From Litorilinea aerophila (lineage in GTDB: Bacteria > Chloroflexota > Anaerolineae > Caldilineales > Caldilineaceae), in contig NZ_VIGC02000010.1 of NCBI RefSeq assembly GCF_006569185.2, forward strand, positions 141,670 through 205,669: a stretch of DNA of 64,000 bases. The letters run 5' to 3'. Every line of letters begins with the position of its first letter. Position 1 is the stretch's first letter. Shown one piece after another: positions 56,053-64,000 of the stretch. The position numbers and the translations under genes are program-made. The notes beneath the pieces are model-generated. The model was not told the origin of the DNA. It saw only the letters and a list, made by a program, of their open reading frames with translations, and made no database searches.

Positions 56053-57156
56053 TTACGGGAACACCAGGACGCCCCGTGCGATGGCGCCGCCCTCCATGTC
56101 GGCAAAGGCCTGAGGCAACTCCTCCAGGGGGTAGCGCTTGGTGATCAGGCGATCCAGCTCCAGGCGGCCGCCCTGGTAAAGCTGGAGCAATTTGGGCAGG
56201 TCTACCAGGGGGCGGGCCGAGCCGGCGAAGGAGCCCAGCAGCCGCTTGTTGGCCAGGACCAGCACCGCGGGGGAGATGGGGACCTCGATCTTGGTGGCAT
56301 GTAGCCCCATGATGACGGCCGTGCCGCCGGGGCGGACACTCTGCAGGGCCTGGGCGATGGTGGGGGCTGCGCCCACGCTGTCGAAGACGTAGTCCGGGCC
56401 CAGGCGGGTGAGCTCCCGCAGGGCCTCCACCACGTCCGTCTCCCGGGCGTGGACGGTGTGGGTCGCGCCCAGCTCCCGGGCGAAGGCCAGCTTGCTTTCC
56501 ATCACATCCACGGCGATGATGGGGTAGCAGCCGGCCAGGCGGCACCCCTGGATGGCGCTCAGCCCCACGCCGCCGCAGCCGATCACCGCGGCCGAGCTGC
56601 CAGGCTGCACCTGGGCCGTGTTGAGCACCGCGCCCACGCCGGTCATCACCGCGCAGCCGGTGATGGCTGCCACCTCGAAGGGGATGCCCGGGGGCAGGGG
56701 CACGATGCCGTCCTGGTGGATGACCGCGTATTCGGCCATGGTGGCAGAGCTGAGGTAGGGTTTCAGGGCCATGCCGTCCAGGGTGCGGTGGCGGGTGGTG
56801 CCGTCGGGCATCAGGGAGCGGAAGGTGGTGGATGGAAAACGTTCGCACAGGTTGGGGCGGCCGGCCAGGCAGGTGGGGCAGCTGTTGCAGGCCGGCAGCC
56901 AGTTGATGCCCACCGCGTCGCCGGGCTGGACTTTGGTGACGCCGGGCCCTACGGCTTCCACGATGCCGGCGCCCTCATGGCCTAACACGATGGGCGGCGT
57001 GGAGCGCAGTTCTCCCTTGTACGTGTGGAGGTCCGAGTGGCAGACGCCGGCCGCCCGCATGCGCACCAGCACCTCGCCCGCCTTGGGCTCCGCCAGCTCT
57101 ACCTCCTCGATGGTCAATTGATCGATTTCCCGCACAACGGCCGCTTTGATCTTCAC
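56053..57156 (-). CDS. Zinc-dependent alcohol dehydrogenase
   Basis: 367 aa medium-chain dehydrogenase of the class III/aryl-alcohol branch. Catalytic zinc site AAGVCHSDLHTYKG and LGHEGAGIVEAVGPGV; structural zinc CNSCPTCLAGRPNLC; coenzyme motif AAVIGCGGVGLSAIQG. An aspartate soon after (AVDVMESK) favours NAD. GTG 57156 follows GAGGAGA; the long frame open to 57549 is antisense to the methyltransferase gene. Not obviously linked to its neighbours. Confidence 0.87.
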   Translation of the reverse strand: MKIKAAVVREIDQLTIEEVELAEPKAGEVLVRMRAAGVCHSDLHTYKGELRSTPPIVLGHEGAGIVEAVGPGVTKVQPGDAVGINWLPACNSCPTCLAGRPNLCERFPSTTFRSLMPDGTTRHRTLDGMALKPYLSSATMAEYAVIHQDGIVPLPPGIPFEVAAITGCAVMTGVGAVLNTAQVQPGSSAAVIGCGGVGLSAIQGCRLAGCYPIIAVDVMESKLAFARELGATHTVHARETDVVEALRELTRLGPDYVFDSVGAAPTIAQALQSVRPGGTAVIMGLHATKIEVPISPAVLVLANKRLLGSFAGSARPLVDLPKLLQLYQGGRLELDRLITKRYPLEELPQAFADMEGGAIARGVLVFP

Positions 57157-57245
57157 GGTTTGGTCTCCTCGTTGTTTTTTGTCCCTCTTTTGTCCCTCGT
57201 GGTTTTTTGTTCCTCGTGGCCTGGGATTGGGGCGAAAGCCGGAAA

Positions 57246-57686
57246 TCAGTACACAAAAGGGACCAGCCGCCAGGTGGTACGCCTGTAGGCCGGGTAGTCG
57301 GGGAAGGCCTCGGCCAGCAGTCGCTCCTCGTGATGCAATTTGAGCAGCAGGTCGATGACCAGGAGCAGCCAGGCAGCCACCCGGCCGGGTGTGGCATGGG
57401 CAGCCACCAACGCCAGGCTCCCCAGGAGCAGGGCACTGTACATGGGGTGGCGGATGAAGCGGTACGGCCCCTGACGGACCAGCTGTGCCCCGGGCCGGAC
57501 GTCTGGCGTGATGTTGAAGTGGCCGGGTTTCATACTCCAGATGGCCCACAGCCCCAGCGCGACGGCCAGGGCTTCCAGCAGCAGGAGCAAGGGAGAACGG
57601 GCCAGGAGGGGGCCGGTCCAGGCCAGGTAGCCCAGGGTCAGAAATTGGATCAACACCAACAGGTAGGAAAGAAGTCGGCGTTTCAT
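57246..57686 (-). CDS. Isoprenylcysteine carboxyl methyltransferase-like membrane protein
   Basis: 146 aa, four hydrophobic segments. The family signature GPYRFIRHPMY is present, followed by HHEERLLAEAFPDYPAYRRTTWRLVPF, the SAM-binding C-terminal part. Bacterial members methylate small membrane-near substrates that are mostly unknown. It overlaps the HAD gene by 4 nt (ATGA), so the two are translated together. Confidence 0.83.
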   Translation of the reverse strand: MKRRLLSYLLVLIQFLTLGYLAWTGPLLARSPLLLLLEALAVALGLWAIWSMKPGHFNITPDVRPGAQLVRQGPYRFIRHPMYSALLLGSLALVAAHATPGRVAAWLLLVIDLLLKLHHEERLLAEAFPDYPAYRRTTWRLVPFVY

Positions 57687-58423
57687 GGCAAACCAGCCGG
57701 GCCCTGGCCAGGGTTACCCTGCTCCATGGCCTCCAGCAAGTCGGGAAGCGCCGCCATGTGCTCCAGCTGGTGGTAGGAGCCAGCCAGGTGTGGCGGCGGC
57801 TGAACGGCCTCGTGCTGCCAGGTGATGGCGTAGGGAATGTGGACGGCCTGTCCCCCGATGGCCACCACCGGCAGGATGTCAGAGCGCAGGGAGTTGCCCA
57901 CCATCAGGAAGTGCTCTGGTGCAACGCCCTGGCGCTGCAGGATCTGTCGATAGGTCGCCTCATCTTTCTCGGGCACCACCTCCACCTGTTGAAAATAGTC
58001 GGCCAGCCCCGAACGGGCAATTTTCGTCGTCTGATCGAAGAGATCGCCCTTGGTGATCAGGAGCAGGGGGTAGCGCCGGGAGAGGCGCTCCAGCACCGGC
58101 TGCACACCGGGCAGGAGGTCGACGGGCGCCTGGAGCATCTCCCGGGCCAGGTCGATGATGGCCTGGATTTCGTGGCCCTGGATGCGTCCCTCGGTCAGTT
58201 CGATGGCCGTTTCGATCATGGAGAGGGTGAAGCCTTTGATGCCGTAGCCGAACTGCTTCAGGTTGCGCATCTCGGTGGCATGAAGCCGTTGGGCAATCCA
58301 GGAAGGCTCGTGGTAGGGGGCCAGGAGCCGGGCAAACTCTTCCTGGCTCCGGGCGTACAGGGTTTCATTGTGCCAGAGGGTGTCGTCGGCATCGAAGCCG
58401 ATCATCGCCAGGGTTCCAGACAT
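57683..58423 (-). CDS. HAD-superfamily hydrolase
   Basis: 246 aa phosphatase-like protein. Motif I IGFDADDTLWHN (nucleophile Asp), motif II LLITKGD, motif III Lys in the EKDEATYR region, motif IV FLMVGNSLRSDILPV. A helical cap lies between about residues 20 and 95. Such enzymes dephosphorylate small metabolites. The start at 58423 has only a weak ribosome site. Coupled to the downstream methyltransferase gene by an ATGA overlap. Confidence 0.85.
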   Translation of the reverse strand: MSGTLAMIGFDADDTLWHNETLYARSQEEFARLLAPYHEPSWIAQRLHATEMRNLKQFGYGIKGFTLSMIETAIELTEGRIQGHEIQAIIDLAREMLQAPVDLLPGVQPVLERLSRRYPLLLITKGDLFDQTTKIARSGLADYFQQVEVVPEKDEATYRQILQRQGVAPEHFLMVGNSLRSDILPVVAIGGQAVHIPYAITWQHEAVQPPPHLAGSYHQLEHMAALPDLLEAMEQGNPGQGPAGLP

Positions 58424-58598
58424 GGCTCACATGTTCCGTTGTGATTCGTGGATAAGGCGGTAACGTGAACGCGGGCAGGGCGACCTCCGCGCCGGCGGGT
58501 TACTCCAGCCGATATGTGCCTATCAAGTCTACCATAGTGTGGCTGAAAACAAAGTGCAAAGATAGTGCCAAAATTTGAGAGCATTTCAGGAAAAATTA

Positions 58599-58607
58599 TG
58601 GTATGAT
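58599..58607 (+). promoter_or_regulatory. Extended -10 promoter of the STAND ATPase gene
   Basis: TGGTATGAT at 58599-58607 fits TGnTATAAT closely; no good -35 box, as is usual with extended -10 promoters. Predicted leader about 80 nt. The 50 nt before it are AT-rich. Confidence 0.55.
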
Positions 58608-58695
58608 AAAGACTATCCTCCTCTTTCATCTCTCTCCTCATCGGCCTACTGGATACCCCCGCCTGCGCTCCGCTGTAGACGGAAAGGGACTTCCT

Positions 58696-60789
58696 ATGAC
58701 CAATCGTGTCTCGGCTCGTTTAATGCTAGAGCGCCACCGGTATTTCGTGGGACGGGCTCCGGAACTCGAACGGTTTTATGCCGTGGTCACTGCATCGGAG
58801 CTGCCCTGTTTTGTGCTCCATGTGTATGGCCCGGGTGGCGTGGGGAAGAGCTCCCTGCTCCAGGAATTCATCTATCTCTGTGAGGCGGAAGGGGTCACCG
58901 CCGTGTATCTGGACGGCCGGGACATGGAAGCCACGCCGGCCCTCTTTCTCCAGGTCCTCGCGCTGGCGCTGGGGCTGTCTCCGGCCAGTTCCCCATTGGC
59001 CCATCTGGGCGAGCAGCAGGAGCGTTTCGTCCTTCTGGTGGACACATATGAACAGCTGGCACCCCTGGATCGCTGGATGCGTCGCGAGTTCTTGCCCCAG
59101 ATGCCGGACAATGTGCTGGTGGTGTTGGCAGGGCGCAATCAACCGAGCCTGGAATGGCGCATGGATCCCGGCTGGCAGTCGTTACTCCAGGTGATTCCGC
59201 TGCGCAACCTGAGCCCGGATGAAGGGCGCCGATACCTGAGCCTGCGCCATGTGCCGCCGGATCAACACCAGGCCATCCTGGATCTCACCTACGGCCATCC
59301 CCTGGCCCTCTCCCTGGTGGCAGAGGAGTTCGCCCAGCGTCCCAGCATCCGCTTTACCCTGACCGAGGCGACCGACGTCATTCAGGCGCTGCTGGAGCGG
59401 TTGGTCCAGAAGGTGCCCGGGCCGGCCCATCGCGCCGCACTGGAGGCCAGCGCCATGGTGCGGGTGGTGACCGAACCCTTGCTCTCGTCCATGCTCAACC
59501 TGCCAGAGGTGGCGGAGCTCTTCGCCTGGCTGCGGGACCTTTCGTTCGTTTCCAGCGGACAGGATGGGCTGTATTTGCATGATCTGGTGCGGGACACCCT
59601 GGCCGCCGACCTGCGCTGGCGCAACCCCCTCTGGTATCGGGAACTCCACCGTCGGGCGCGCGACTTCTTTGCCGGTCACCTGGAGCAGACCCACGGGCTG
59701 GAACAGCAACGGATCCTGGTGGATTATGTGTTCCTGCACCGGGATAACATCATGTTGCGCTCCTTTCTGGACTGGCAGATGCGGGACAGCCACATTTTGG
59801 TAGACAGGCTGGCCCCAGAAGATCCGCCCCAGGTGGTGGAGATGGTGGCCCGCCATGAAGGCGAGGATTCAGCCCGTCTGGCGGCTCACTGGTTGAATAT
59901 TCAGCCTGAGTCTGTCGTGGTCTATCGCTCGGATGCAGGGGAACTGCTGGGCTTTCTAATGATGCTGGCCCTGCCTCAGCTACGTCCGGAGGAGCGGGCT
60001 GTGGATCCTGGCGTCCAGGCGGTGTGGTCCTACCTGGACCAAAATGCCCCGTTGCGTCCGGGAGAGCAGGCCACCCTGTTTCGTTTCTGGATGGCCCGGG
60101 AAACCTATCAGGATGTCTCTGCCGTGCAGAGCCTGATTTTCATTACCATCCTGCAACACTATCTGACCACGCCTGGCCTGGCGGTTACGTTCTTCCTGGC
60201 CGCTGATGCGGATTTCTGGCAGATGTTGCTCGCCTATGCCAACATCCAGCGGTTGCCGCAGGTCGATTTCACTGTCGGAGGGCATCGTTATGGCGTCTAC
60301 TACCACGACTGGCGTCTGGAGCCACCGGCTGTGTGGCTGGCCGTGATGGCCGAGCGAGAGATCGCTGGGGAACAGACGCCGCCGATACAGCCGATGGCGG
60401 CCAATCAGGTGTTGGTGCTGAGCCAGCCCGATTTCGCCGCGGCTGTGTGGGACGCCCTGCGGGATTACACCCGGCCAGATCGCCTGGCTGGCAACCCGTT
60501 GCTTCGTTCCAGGTTGGTGATGGCCCGGATGGCCGAAGCCGGGGAGGCGGATGCGCCGATCCAGGCGTTGCAGGCGCTCCTTCAGGAGACGGCCGCTTCC
60601 CTGCGACAGTCCCCTCGAGACCTCAAGCTCCATCGCGTCCTCCACCACACCTATTTTCAACCGGCCGCCACCCAGGAAGCAGCGGCCGAATTGTTGGATC
60701 TTCCCTTCAGCACCTATCGTCGCCACCTGAAGGCCGGCATTCGACGGGTCACCGACATGCTGTGGCATGCCGAACTCCACACCGGCTAG
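58696..60789 (+). CDS. STAND-type ATPase with C-terminal DNA-binding-like region
   Basis: 697 aa. P-loop HVYGPGGVGKSSLLQEF at about residues 43-58 following FVGRAPELERF, and a hydrophobic Walker B-like LLVDTYEQLAPLDRW. The NTPase ends with a winged region (LVQKVPGPAHRAALEASAMVRV). After about residue 350 there is no recognised repeat, but the last 60 residues (VLHHTYFQPAATQEAAAELLDLPFSTYRRHLKAGIRRV) look like a helix-turn-helix of the sigma-4 kind. STAND proteins are signal-driven switches; this one is likely a transcription regulator or an abortive-type sensor. ATG 58696 follows AAAGGGA. Confidence 0.75.
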   Translation: MTNRVSARLMLERHRYFVGRAPELERFYAVVTASELPCFVLHVYGPGGVGKSSLLQEFIYLCEAEGVTAVYLDGRDMEATPALFLQVLALALGLSPASSPLAHLGEQQERFVLLVDTYEQLAPLDRWMRREFLPQMPDNVLVVLAGRNQPSLEWRMDPGWQSLLQVIPLRNLSPDEGRRYLSLRHVPPDQHQAILDLTYGHPLALSLVAEEFAQRPSIRFTLTEATDVIQALLERLVQKVPGPAHRAALEASAMVRVVTEPLLSSMLNLPEVAELFAWLRDLSFVSSGQDGLYLHDLVRDTLAADLRWRNPLWYRELHRRARDFFAGHLEQTHGLEQQRILVDYVFLHRDNIMLRSFLDWQMRDSHILVDRLAPEDPPQVVEMVARHEGEDSARLAAHWLNIQPESVVVYRSDAGELLGFLMMLALPQLRPEERAVDPGVQAVWSYLDQNAPLRPGEQATLFRFWMARETYQDVSAVQSLIFITILQHYLTTPGLAVTFFLAADADFWQMLLAYANIQRLPQVDFTVGGHRYGVYYHDWRLEPPAVWLAVMAEREIAGEQTPPIQPMAANQVLVLSQPDFAAAVWDALRDYTRPDRLAGNPLLRSRLVMARMAEAGEADAPIQALQALLQETAASLRQSPRDLKLHRVLHHTYFQPAATQEAAAELLDLPFSTYRRHLKAGIRRVTDMLWHAELHTG

Positions 60790-60999
60790 GAAATCCCGGC
60801 AGAAATTCGCCGATCAGGCCTCTGGCCTGCGGCATAGCCGATCGGGCCTCTGGCCTGCGGCATAGCCGATCGGGCCTCTGGCCTGCGGCATAGCCGATCG
60901 GGCCTCTGGCCTGCGGCATAGCCGATCGGGCCTCTGGCCTGCGGCATAGCCGATCGTATCCACCAGCGATAGTGCCGCCGGATTTACGCCAGACTGTAC
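60787..60999. repeat. Dispersed palindromic element B, copy 2, expanded
   Basis: Read on the minus strand it opens GTACAGTCTGGCGTAAATCC and ends GGCGAATTTCTGCCGGGATT, matching copy 1 at 25565-25652. The centre of this copy holds a five-unit tandem array (60809-60956) that copy 1 lacks. It starts 3 nt before the STAND gene stop codon. Confidence 0.8.
60809..60956. repeat. Tandem array of five 28-bp units
   Basis: Unit: GCCGATCGGGCCTCTGGCCT followed by GCGGCATA; units are nearly identical (the first has A for G at one position) and abut directly, followed by a partial GCCGATCG. Each unit contains the palindrome CCGATCGG and can fold as GGCC-TCT-GGCC within GCCG/CGGC. Confidence 0.92.
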
Positions 61000-61099
61000 G
61001 AGTGAACAGAAAGTGAATAGAAAATGGTCTGGACTCCCCGTCTCATCGGGTCTATGCTGGGGCCAGGTCACCGAATCAGTGCACAGGAGAGAAAACTGG

Positions 61100-61525
61100 A
61101 TGGATGCGACAGGATCGATAGCCGAGTTGCTGGACCGATTGAACCAGGCCTGGAACAGCCATGATCTGGCCCAGGTCCTACCCTTCTATGCGGACGACTA
61201 CGAGGGAACCGATGTGGGGGTTGCCGCGCCGCTGAAGGGGCGAGCAGCTCTGGCCTCCATGCTTGCCGGCTACTGGCAGGCATTTCCGGACCTGGCCTTT
61301 GCAGAGCTGGAACGGATTGTGGAAGGGAACCGGGTGGCCATTGTGTGGGTAGCCCATGGAACGCACCGGGGTCCCATCATGAATATTCCCCCCAGTGGCC
61401 GGAAGCTGGAGGTGACAGGCGTTTCCATTCTCCTGATCGAGGATGGATTGGTCCGGCGAGGCCGGTACATTTGGGACGTCGCCGGCGTGCTGCGCAAGAT
61501 CGGGCTTCTGCCGGACCTGGCATGA
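61100..61525 (+). CDS. SnoaL-like / ester cyclase-type protein
   Basis: 141 aa alpha+beta cone (NTF2-like). LLDRLNQAWNSHDLAQVLPFYADDYEGTD, FPDLAFAELERIVEGNRVAIVWVAHGTHRG, and VTGVSILLIEDGLVRRGRYIWDVAGVLRKIGLLP match the SnoaL/polyketide-cyclase-like family. ATG 61100 has AGGAGAG 9 nt upstream. Most family members have no known activity and bind small hydrophobic ligands. It lies just behind the tandem repeat and in front of an SRPBCC gene. Confidence 0.8.
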   Translation: MDATGSIAELLDRLNQAWNSHDLAQVLPFYADDYEGTDVGVAAPLKGRAALASMLAGYWQAFPDLAFAELERIVEGNRVAIVWVAHGTHRGPIMNIPPSGRKLEVTGVSILLIEDGLVRRGRYIWDVAGVLRKIGLLPDLA

Positions 61526-61579
61526 GCGCTGTCGGAGAGTTGGGCGCCTGGCATGAACCAGTGAACGAGGATTGTGGAT

Positions 61580-62092
61580 ATGGCCCTCTATTCCTTTACC
61601 ACCATCTGGCGTGTGACCGCACCGGTCCAGTCTGTCTGGGATGCCATTGCGCGTCCGGAGGAGTGGCCTGTCTGGTGGCGTGGTGTAGAAGCGGTGGAGG
61701 TGCTCCATCCAGGCGACAGTGCCGGCCTCGGCGCCCGCCGGCGTTTTACCTTTCGGAGCCGGCTGCCCTATCGCCTGATCTTCGAGATGGAGACCACCCA
61801 CCTGGCGCCACCCCACGTGCTGATCGGTCGCGCCGAAGGGGAGCTGCGGGGGGTGGGCTGTTGGCAGCTGGCCGAAAGTGCTGCCATGCAAGGGCCAGTC
61901 ACCCTGGTGCGCTACGACTGGAATGTGGAGACGACCCGCCGGTGGATGAACCTGTTGGCTCCCCTGGCCCGGCCTATTTTTGCCTGGAACCACGACATCA
62001 TCATGGCCTGGGGAGGCCAGGGGCTGGCCCGGCTGCTCGGCGCCCAGCTACTCCTATTCGATGAAGAAGGGAGCACCCTGGAACCCATCTGA
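61580..62092 (+). CDS. SRPBCC (START/Bet v1-like) ligand-binding protein
   Basis: 170 aa. Opens [41 protein letters not shown], the typical first strand and helix of polyketide cyclase/dehydrase proteins, and ends with a long amphipathic helix ([32 protein letters not shown]). ATG 61580 has GAGGA 8 nt upstream; the GTG at 61574 is too close. Together with the SnoaL-like gene 54 nt upstream it makes a pair of small hydrophobic-ligand proteins of unknown purpose. Confidence 0.8.
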   Translation: MALYSFTTIWRVTAPVQSVWDAIARPEEWPVWWRGVEAVEVLHPGDSAGLGARRRFTFRSRLPYRLIFEMETTHLAPPHVLIGRAEGELRGVGCWQLAESAAMQGPVTLVRYDWNVETTRRWMNLLAPLARPIFAWNHDIIMAWGGQGLARLLGAQLLLFDEEGSTLEPI

Positions 62093-62343
62093 GGCGAGCA
62101 CGAGTGGCCTGATTACGCCAGCAAGGTTGTGGGAAGGTGACTCTGGTGCCCACGAAGGATCAACCTGTCCCTGGCTTCGCGTGTTGCGCCGCTTGCCCCA
62201 TGCCAAATACCGCATTTGTCGGATGTCGGATCGACGGTAAGCGTACTAGCCTGTAGCAGAACTCGGGAGAAGGTTTAACGCCTTTCCCTCCCTGATTTTA
62301 ATCATAACGGCAAGACAGACAGTTCTGCAGAGGGCCAGGATCC
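62093..62343. other. Intergenic region before the FG-GAP gene, no gene
   Basis: Contains TTTAAC (about 62274) and an AT-rich TTAATCATAA about 18 nt on, a weak promoter candidate. Nothing else supported. Confidence 0.4.
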
Positions 62344-64000
62344 ATGAGACAAAGCGGCATGATTTTGCGGAAATCGGTGTGGAGAAAGCGGGCAATATCG
62401 GGCCGTCCCTGGCTTCCGATTGCTGCCCTGCCCCTGAGTGGAGTGGCCATTTTGGTGGCACTGCTGGTCCTGTTGGGAGGGCCGGGGGTGGTTTGGGCCG
62501 ATTCACCGCCGCTGGCCATATACAGCGCGGCGATGGGTACCTCCCACGAGCCTGCAGCGCCCGGCTGGATGGCGACCGGCGAAAACATCAACGATCGACT
62601 GGGGATATCCGTGGCCAGCGCGGGCGATGTGAACAATGACGGCTACGATGACCTGGTAGCGGCTGCGGGGGGCTATCCTGGCGGCGTTTCCAGGGGGCGA
62701 GTTTATGTGTATCATGGCGGCCCCGGAGGGCCAGACACCATTCCCGAGCGGACGCTGACGGGCGAGGCCGATAATGACCAATTTGGCTTCTCCGTGGCCG
62801 GTGCGGGGGATGTCAACGGCGACGGTTATGGCGATCTCCTGGTAGGCGCCTATCAGAATGACCAGGGCGGTAATGGAGCTGGCAAGTTCTACCTCTATTA
62901 TGGCAGTGCCGGCGGCGTTGGTGACATACCGGCGTTTACGGCCACGGGGGAACAGGCCGGCGACAGCTTCGGCTGGCGGGTGGCTGCTGCTGGAGATGTG
63001 AATGGAGATAGCTACGACGATGTGCTGGTCACCGCGCCTGGCTATCCGGCCGGGGCGAAGGCAGGGCGGGTGTATCTCTTTTATGGCAGTGCCTCTGGCC
63101 TGAGCACCGGGGCCATGATCAGCATCACCGGCGAGGCCAATCTCCAGGAGTTCGGCAACAGCGCTGCCGGCGCGGGGGATGTGAACGGTGACGGCTTCGA
63201 TGACATCATTGTCGGCGCCTACCGCAACGACGATTTGGGTCCCACGGCTGGCAAGGTCTATCTTTACTATGGCTCTGCCGCCGGCCTGGATGTCGCCACG
63301 CCCACCACCATCACCGGTGAGAATTTCTTTGACCGCTTTGGCTACGCGGTCTCCACGGCAGGAGACGTGAACGGTGATGGCTATGCTGATGTCCTGGTGG
63401 GTGCCACCGATTATGCTTTGGGGAGCAAAAAGGGAAAAGTGTACGTGTATCTGGGCAGCGCAGGCGGGCTCACCACCACCCCGGCCTTTACGGTGGAGGG
63501 TGAACAGGACGGCGATGAGCTGGGCTGGTCGATGGACACGGCTGGCGACATGAACGGCGACGGCTACGCGGACATCCTGATTGGTGCGCCCAGTTTTGCC
63601 CTGAATCAGGTAGAATCGCCCGGCCGCGCCTACGTCTACTACGGCGGCCCATCGGGCTTATATCCAACACCTGCCATCACCGTGACCGGCGCCGAAGATG
63701 GCGACCAGTTGGGCTTCTCGGTGGCCTCGGCCGGGGATGTCAACGGGGACGGCCAGGGGGATATCCTGATTGGGGCCAATAAGTTTGATAACGGCGGCCA
63801 GTCTAATGATGATGTGGGGGTGATTTATTTGTACTATGGCATCCTTGAACCTCGACCAGCAGATATCGGGATTAGCCTGTGGGTGGAGCCGACCAGTGGA
63901 CCGGCGGGTTCCACGGTAACTTACACCATCGCCTACAGCAATGTGGGTGAACTTGCTGCTACGGACGTGGTGATCACAGATGTCATTCCGGTCTCCCTCA
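62344..64000 (+). CDS. Secreted FG-GAP repeat protein with DUF11 domain (3' end outside window)
   Basis: At least 552 aa. Basic N-terminus then a long hydrophobic segment (VAILVALLVLLGGPGVV) ending in WADS, a signal peptide. Seven FG-GAP repeats follow, each with GEx..DxFG..V..AGDVNGDGYxDxLVGA...G.VYLYYG; the DVNGDG segments are calcium-binding loops, and together they should form an integrin-like seven-bladed propeller. A DUF11-like module begins near residue 505 (ISLWVEPTSGPAGSTVTYTIAYSNVGELAATDVVITDVIP). Probably an adhesin or surface glycan-binding protein; the ribosome site is AGGA 5 nt before the ATG. Confidence 0.88.
   Translation, partial: MRQSGMILRKSVWRKRAISGRPWLPIAALPLSGVAILVALLVLLGGPGVVWADSPPLAIYSAAMGTSHEPAAPGWMATGENINDRLGISVASAGDVNNDGYDDLVAAAGGYPGGVSRGRVYVYHGGPGGPDTIPERTLTGEADNDQFGFSVAGAGDVNGDGYGDLLVGAYQNDQGGNGAGKFYLYYGSAGGVGDIPAFTATGEQAGDSFGWRVAAAGDVNGDSYDDVLVTAPGYPAGAKAGRVYLFYGSASGLSTGAMISITGEANLQEFGNSAAGAGDVNGDGFDDIIVGAYRNDDLGPTAGKVYLYYGSAAGLDVATPTTITGENFFDRFGYAVSTAGDVNGDGYADVLVGATDYALGSKKGKVYVYLGSAGGLTTTPAFTVEGEQDGDELGWSMDTAGDMNGDGYADILIGAPSFALNQVESPGRAYVYYGGPSGLYPTPAITVTGAEDGDQLGFSVASAGDVNGDGQGDILIGANKFDNGGQSNDDVGVIYLYYGILEPRPADIGISLWVEPTSGPAGSTVTYTIAYSNVGELAATDVVITDVIPVSL

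Noticed and set aside
60809..60956. CRISPR array
   Set aside because: The 28-bp units abut directly with no unique spacers, and no cas genes are near.

Overview
The window is GC-rich, densely coded bacterial DNA. The gene content points to the Chloroflexota, probably the Caldilineae/Anaerolineae side: lysine made by the LysW-carrier alpha-aminoadipate route, a Thermus/archaeal-type ProRS, many sugar ABC transporters without their own ATPase gene, Thr/Pro-rich lipoproteins, LysM and FG-GAP surface proteins, and a large STAND-type ATPase. The lineage is an inference from gene content, not a database match.

Layout. 1-1723 (minus): the 5' part of a multidrug-type ABC exporter, preceded by a consensus promoter and a 29-codon peptide ORF. 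2042-4943: a lipoprotein, a tRNA-Glu gene and a nitrilase-fold protein that has lost its catalytic cysteine. 5071-18523 (plus): a 13-kb lysine operon in the order homocitrate synthase, Nudix, homoaconitase large and small subunits, Nudix, homoisocitrate dehydrogenase, LysW, LysX, LysY, LysZ, ProRS, LysJ, LysK. It is headed by a perfect sigma-70 promoter, a 39-aa leader peptide carrying the run K-K-S-K-K, and a terminator with a matching antiterminator strand, so it looks like a classical lysine attenuator. 18857-21089: a secreted protein with two homologous carbohydrate-binding-like domains and two LysM domains. 21236-28461 (minus): SH3 lipoprotein, SerA, ArgS and PolA. 28685-33610: a small conserved-looking protein, a cellulose-synthase-like glycosyltransferase, a stand-alone HPt phosphotransfer protein and an EF-G paralogue.

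33951-41384 (plus): a sugar operon (binding protein, two permeases, a FucI/AraA-like isomerase, ribulokinase, ribulose-phosphate 4-epimerase) with a consensus promoter and a LacI-type operator; it looks like an L-arabinose-type pathway. 41466-52375 (minus): a second ABC sugar transporter with a zinc dehydrogenase, then a signalling group of receiver-kinase, LuxR-type regulator, orphan sugar-binding lipoprotein and HAMP-GAF histidine kinase. 52704-62092: MEMO-family protein, polytopic membrane protein, zinc alcohol dehydrogenase, ICMT-like methyltransferase, HAD phosphatase, STAND ATPase, and two small ligand-binding-fold proteins (SnoaL-like and SRPBCC). 62344-64000: the start of a secreted FG-GAP/DUF11 protein that runs off the window.

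Non-coding structure stands out. There are three copies of a palindromic element built from tandem heptamers, one of them inside the lysT reading frame. There are two copies of another palindromic dispersed element, one carrying five tandem 28-bp units. In the lysY-lysZ gap two perfect hairpins sit back to back and their 8-nt loops are exactly complementary.
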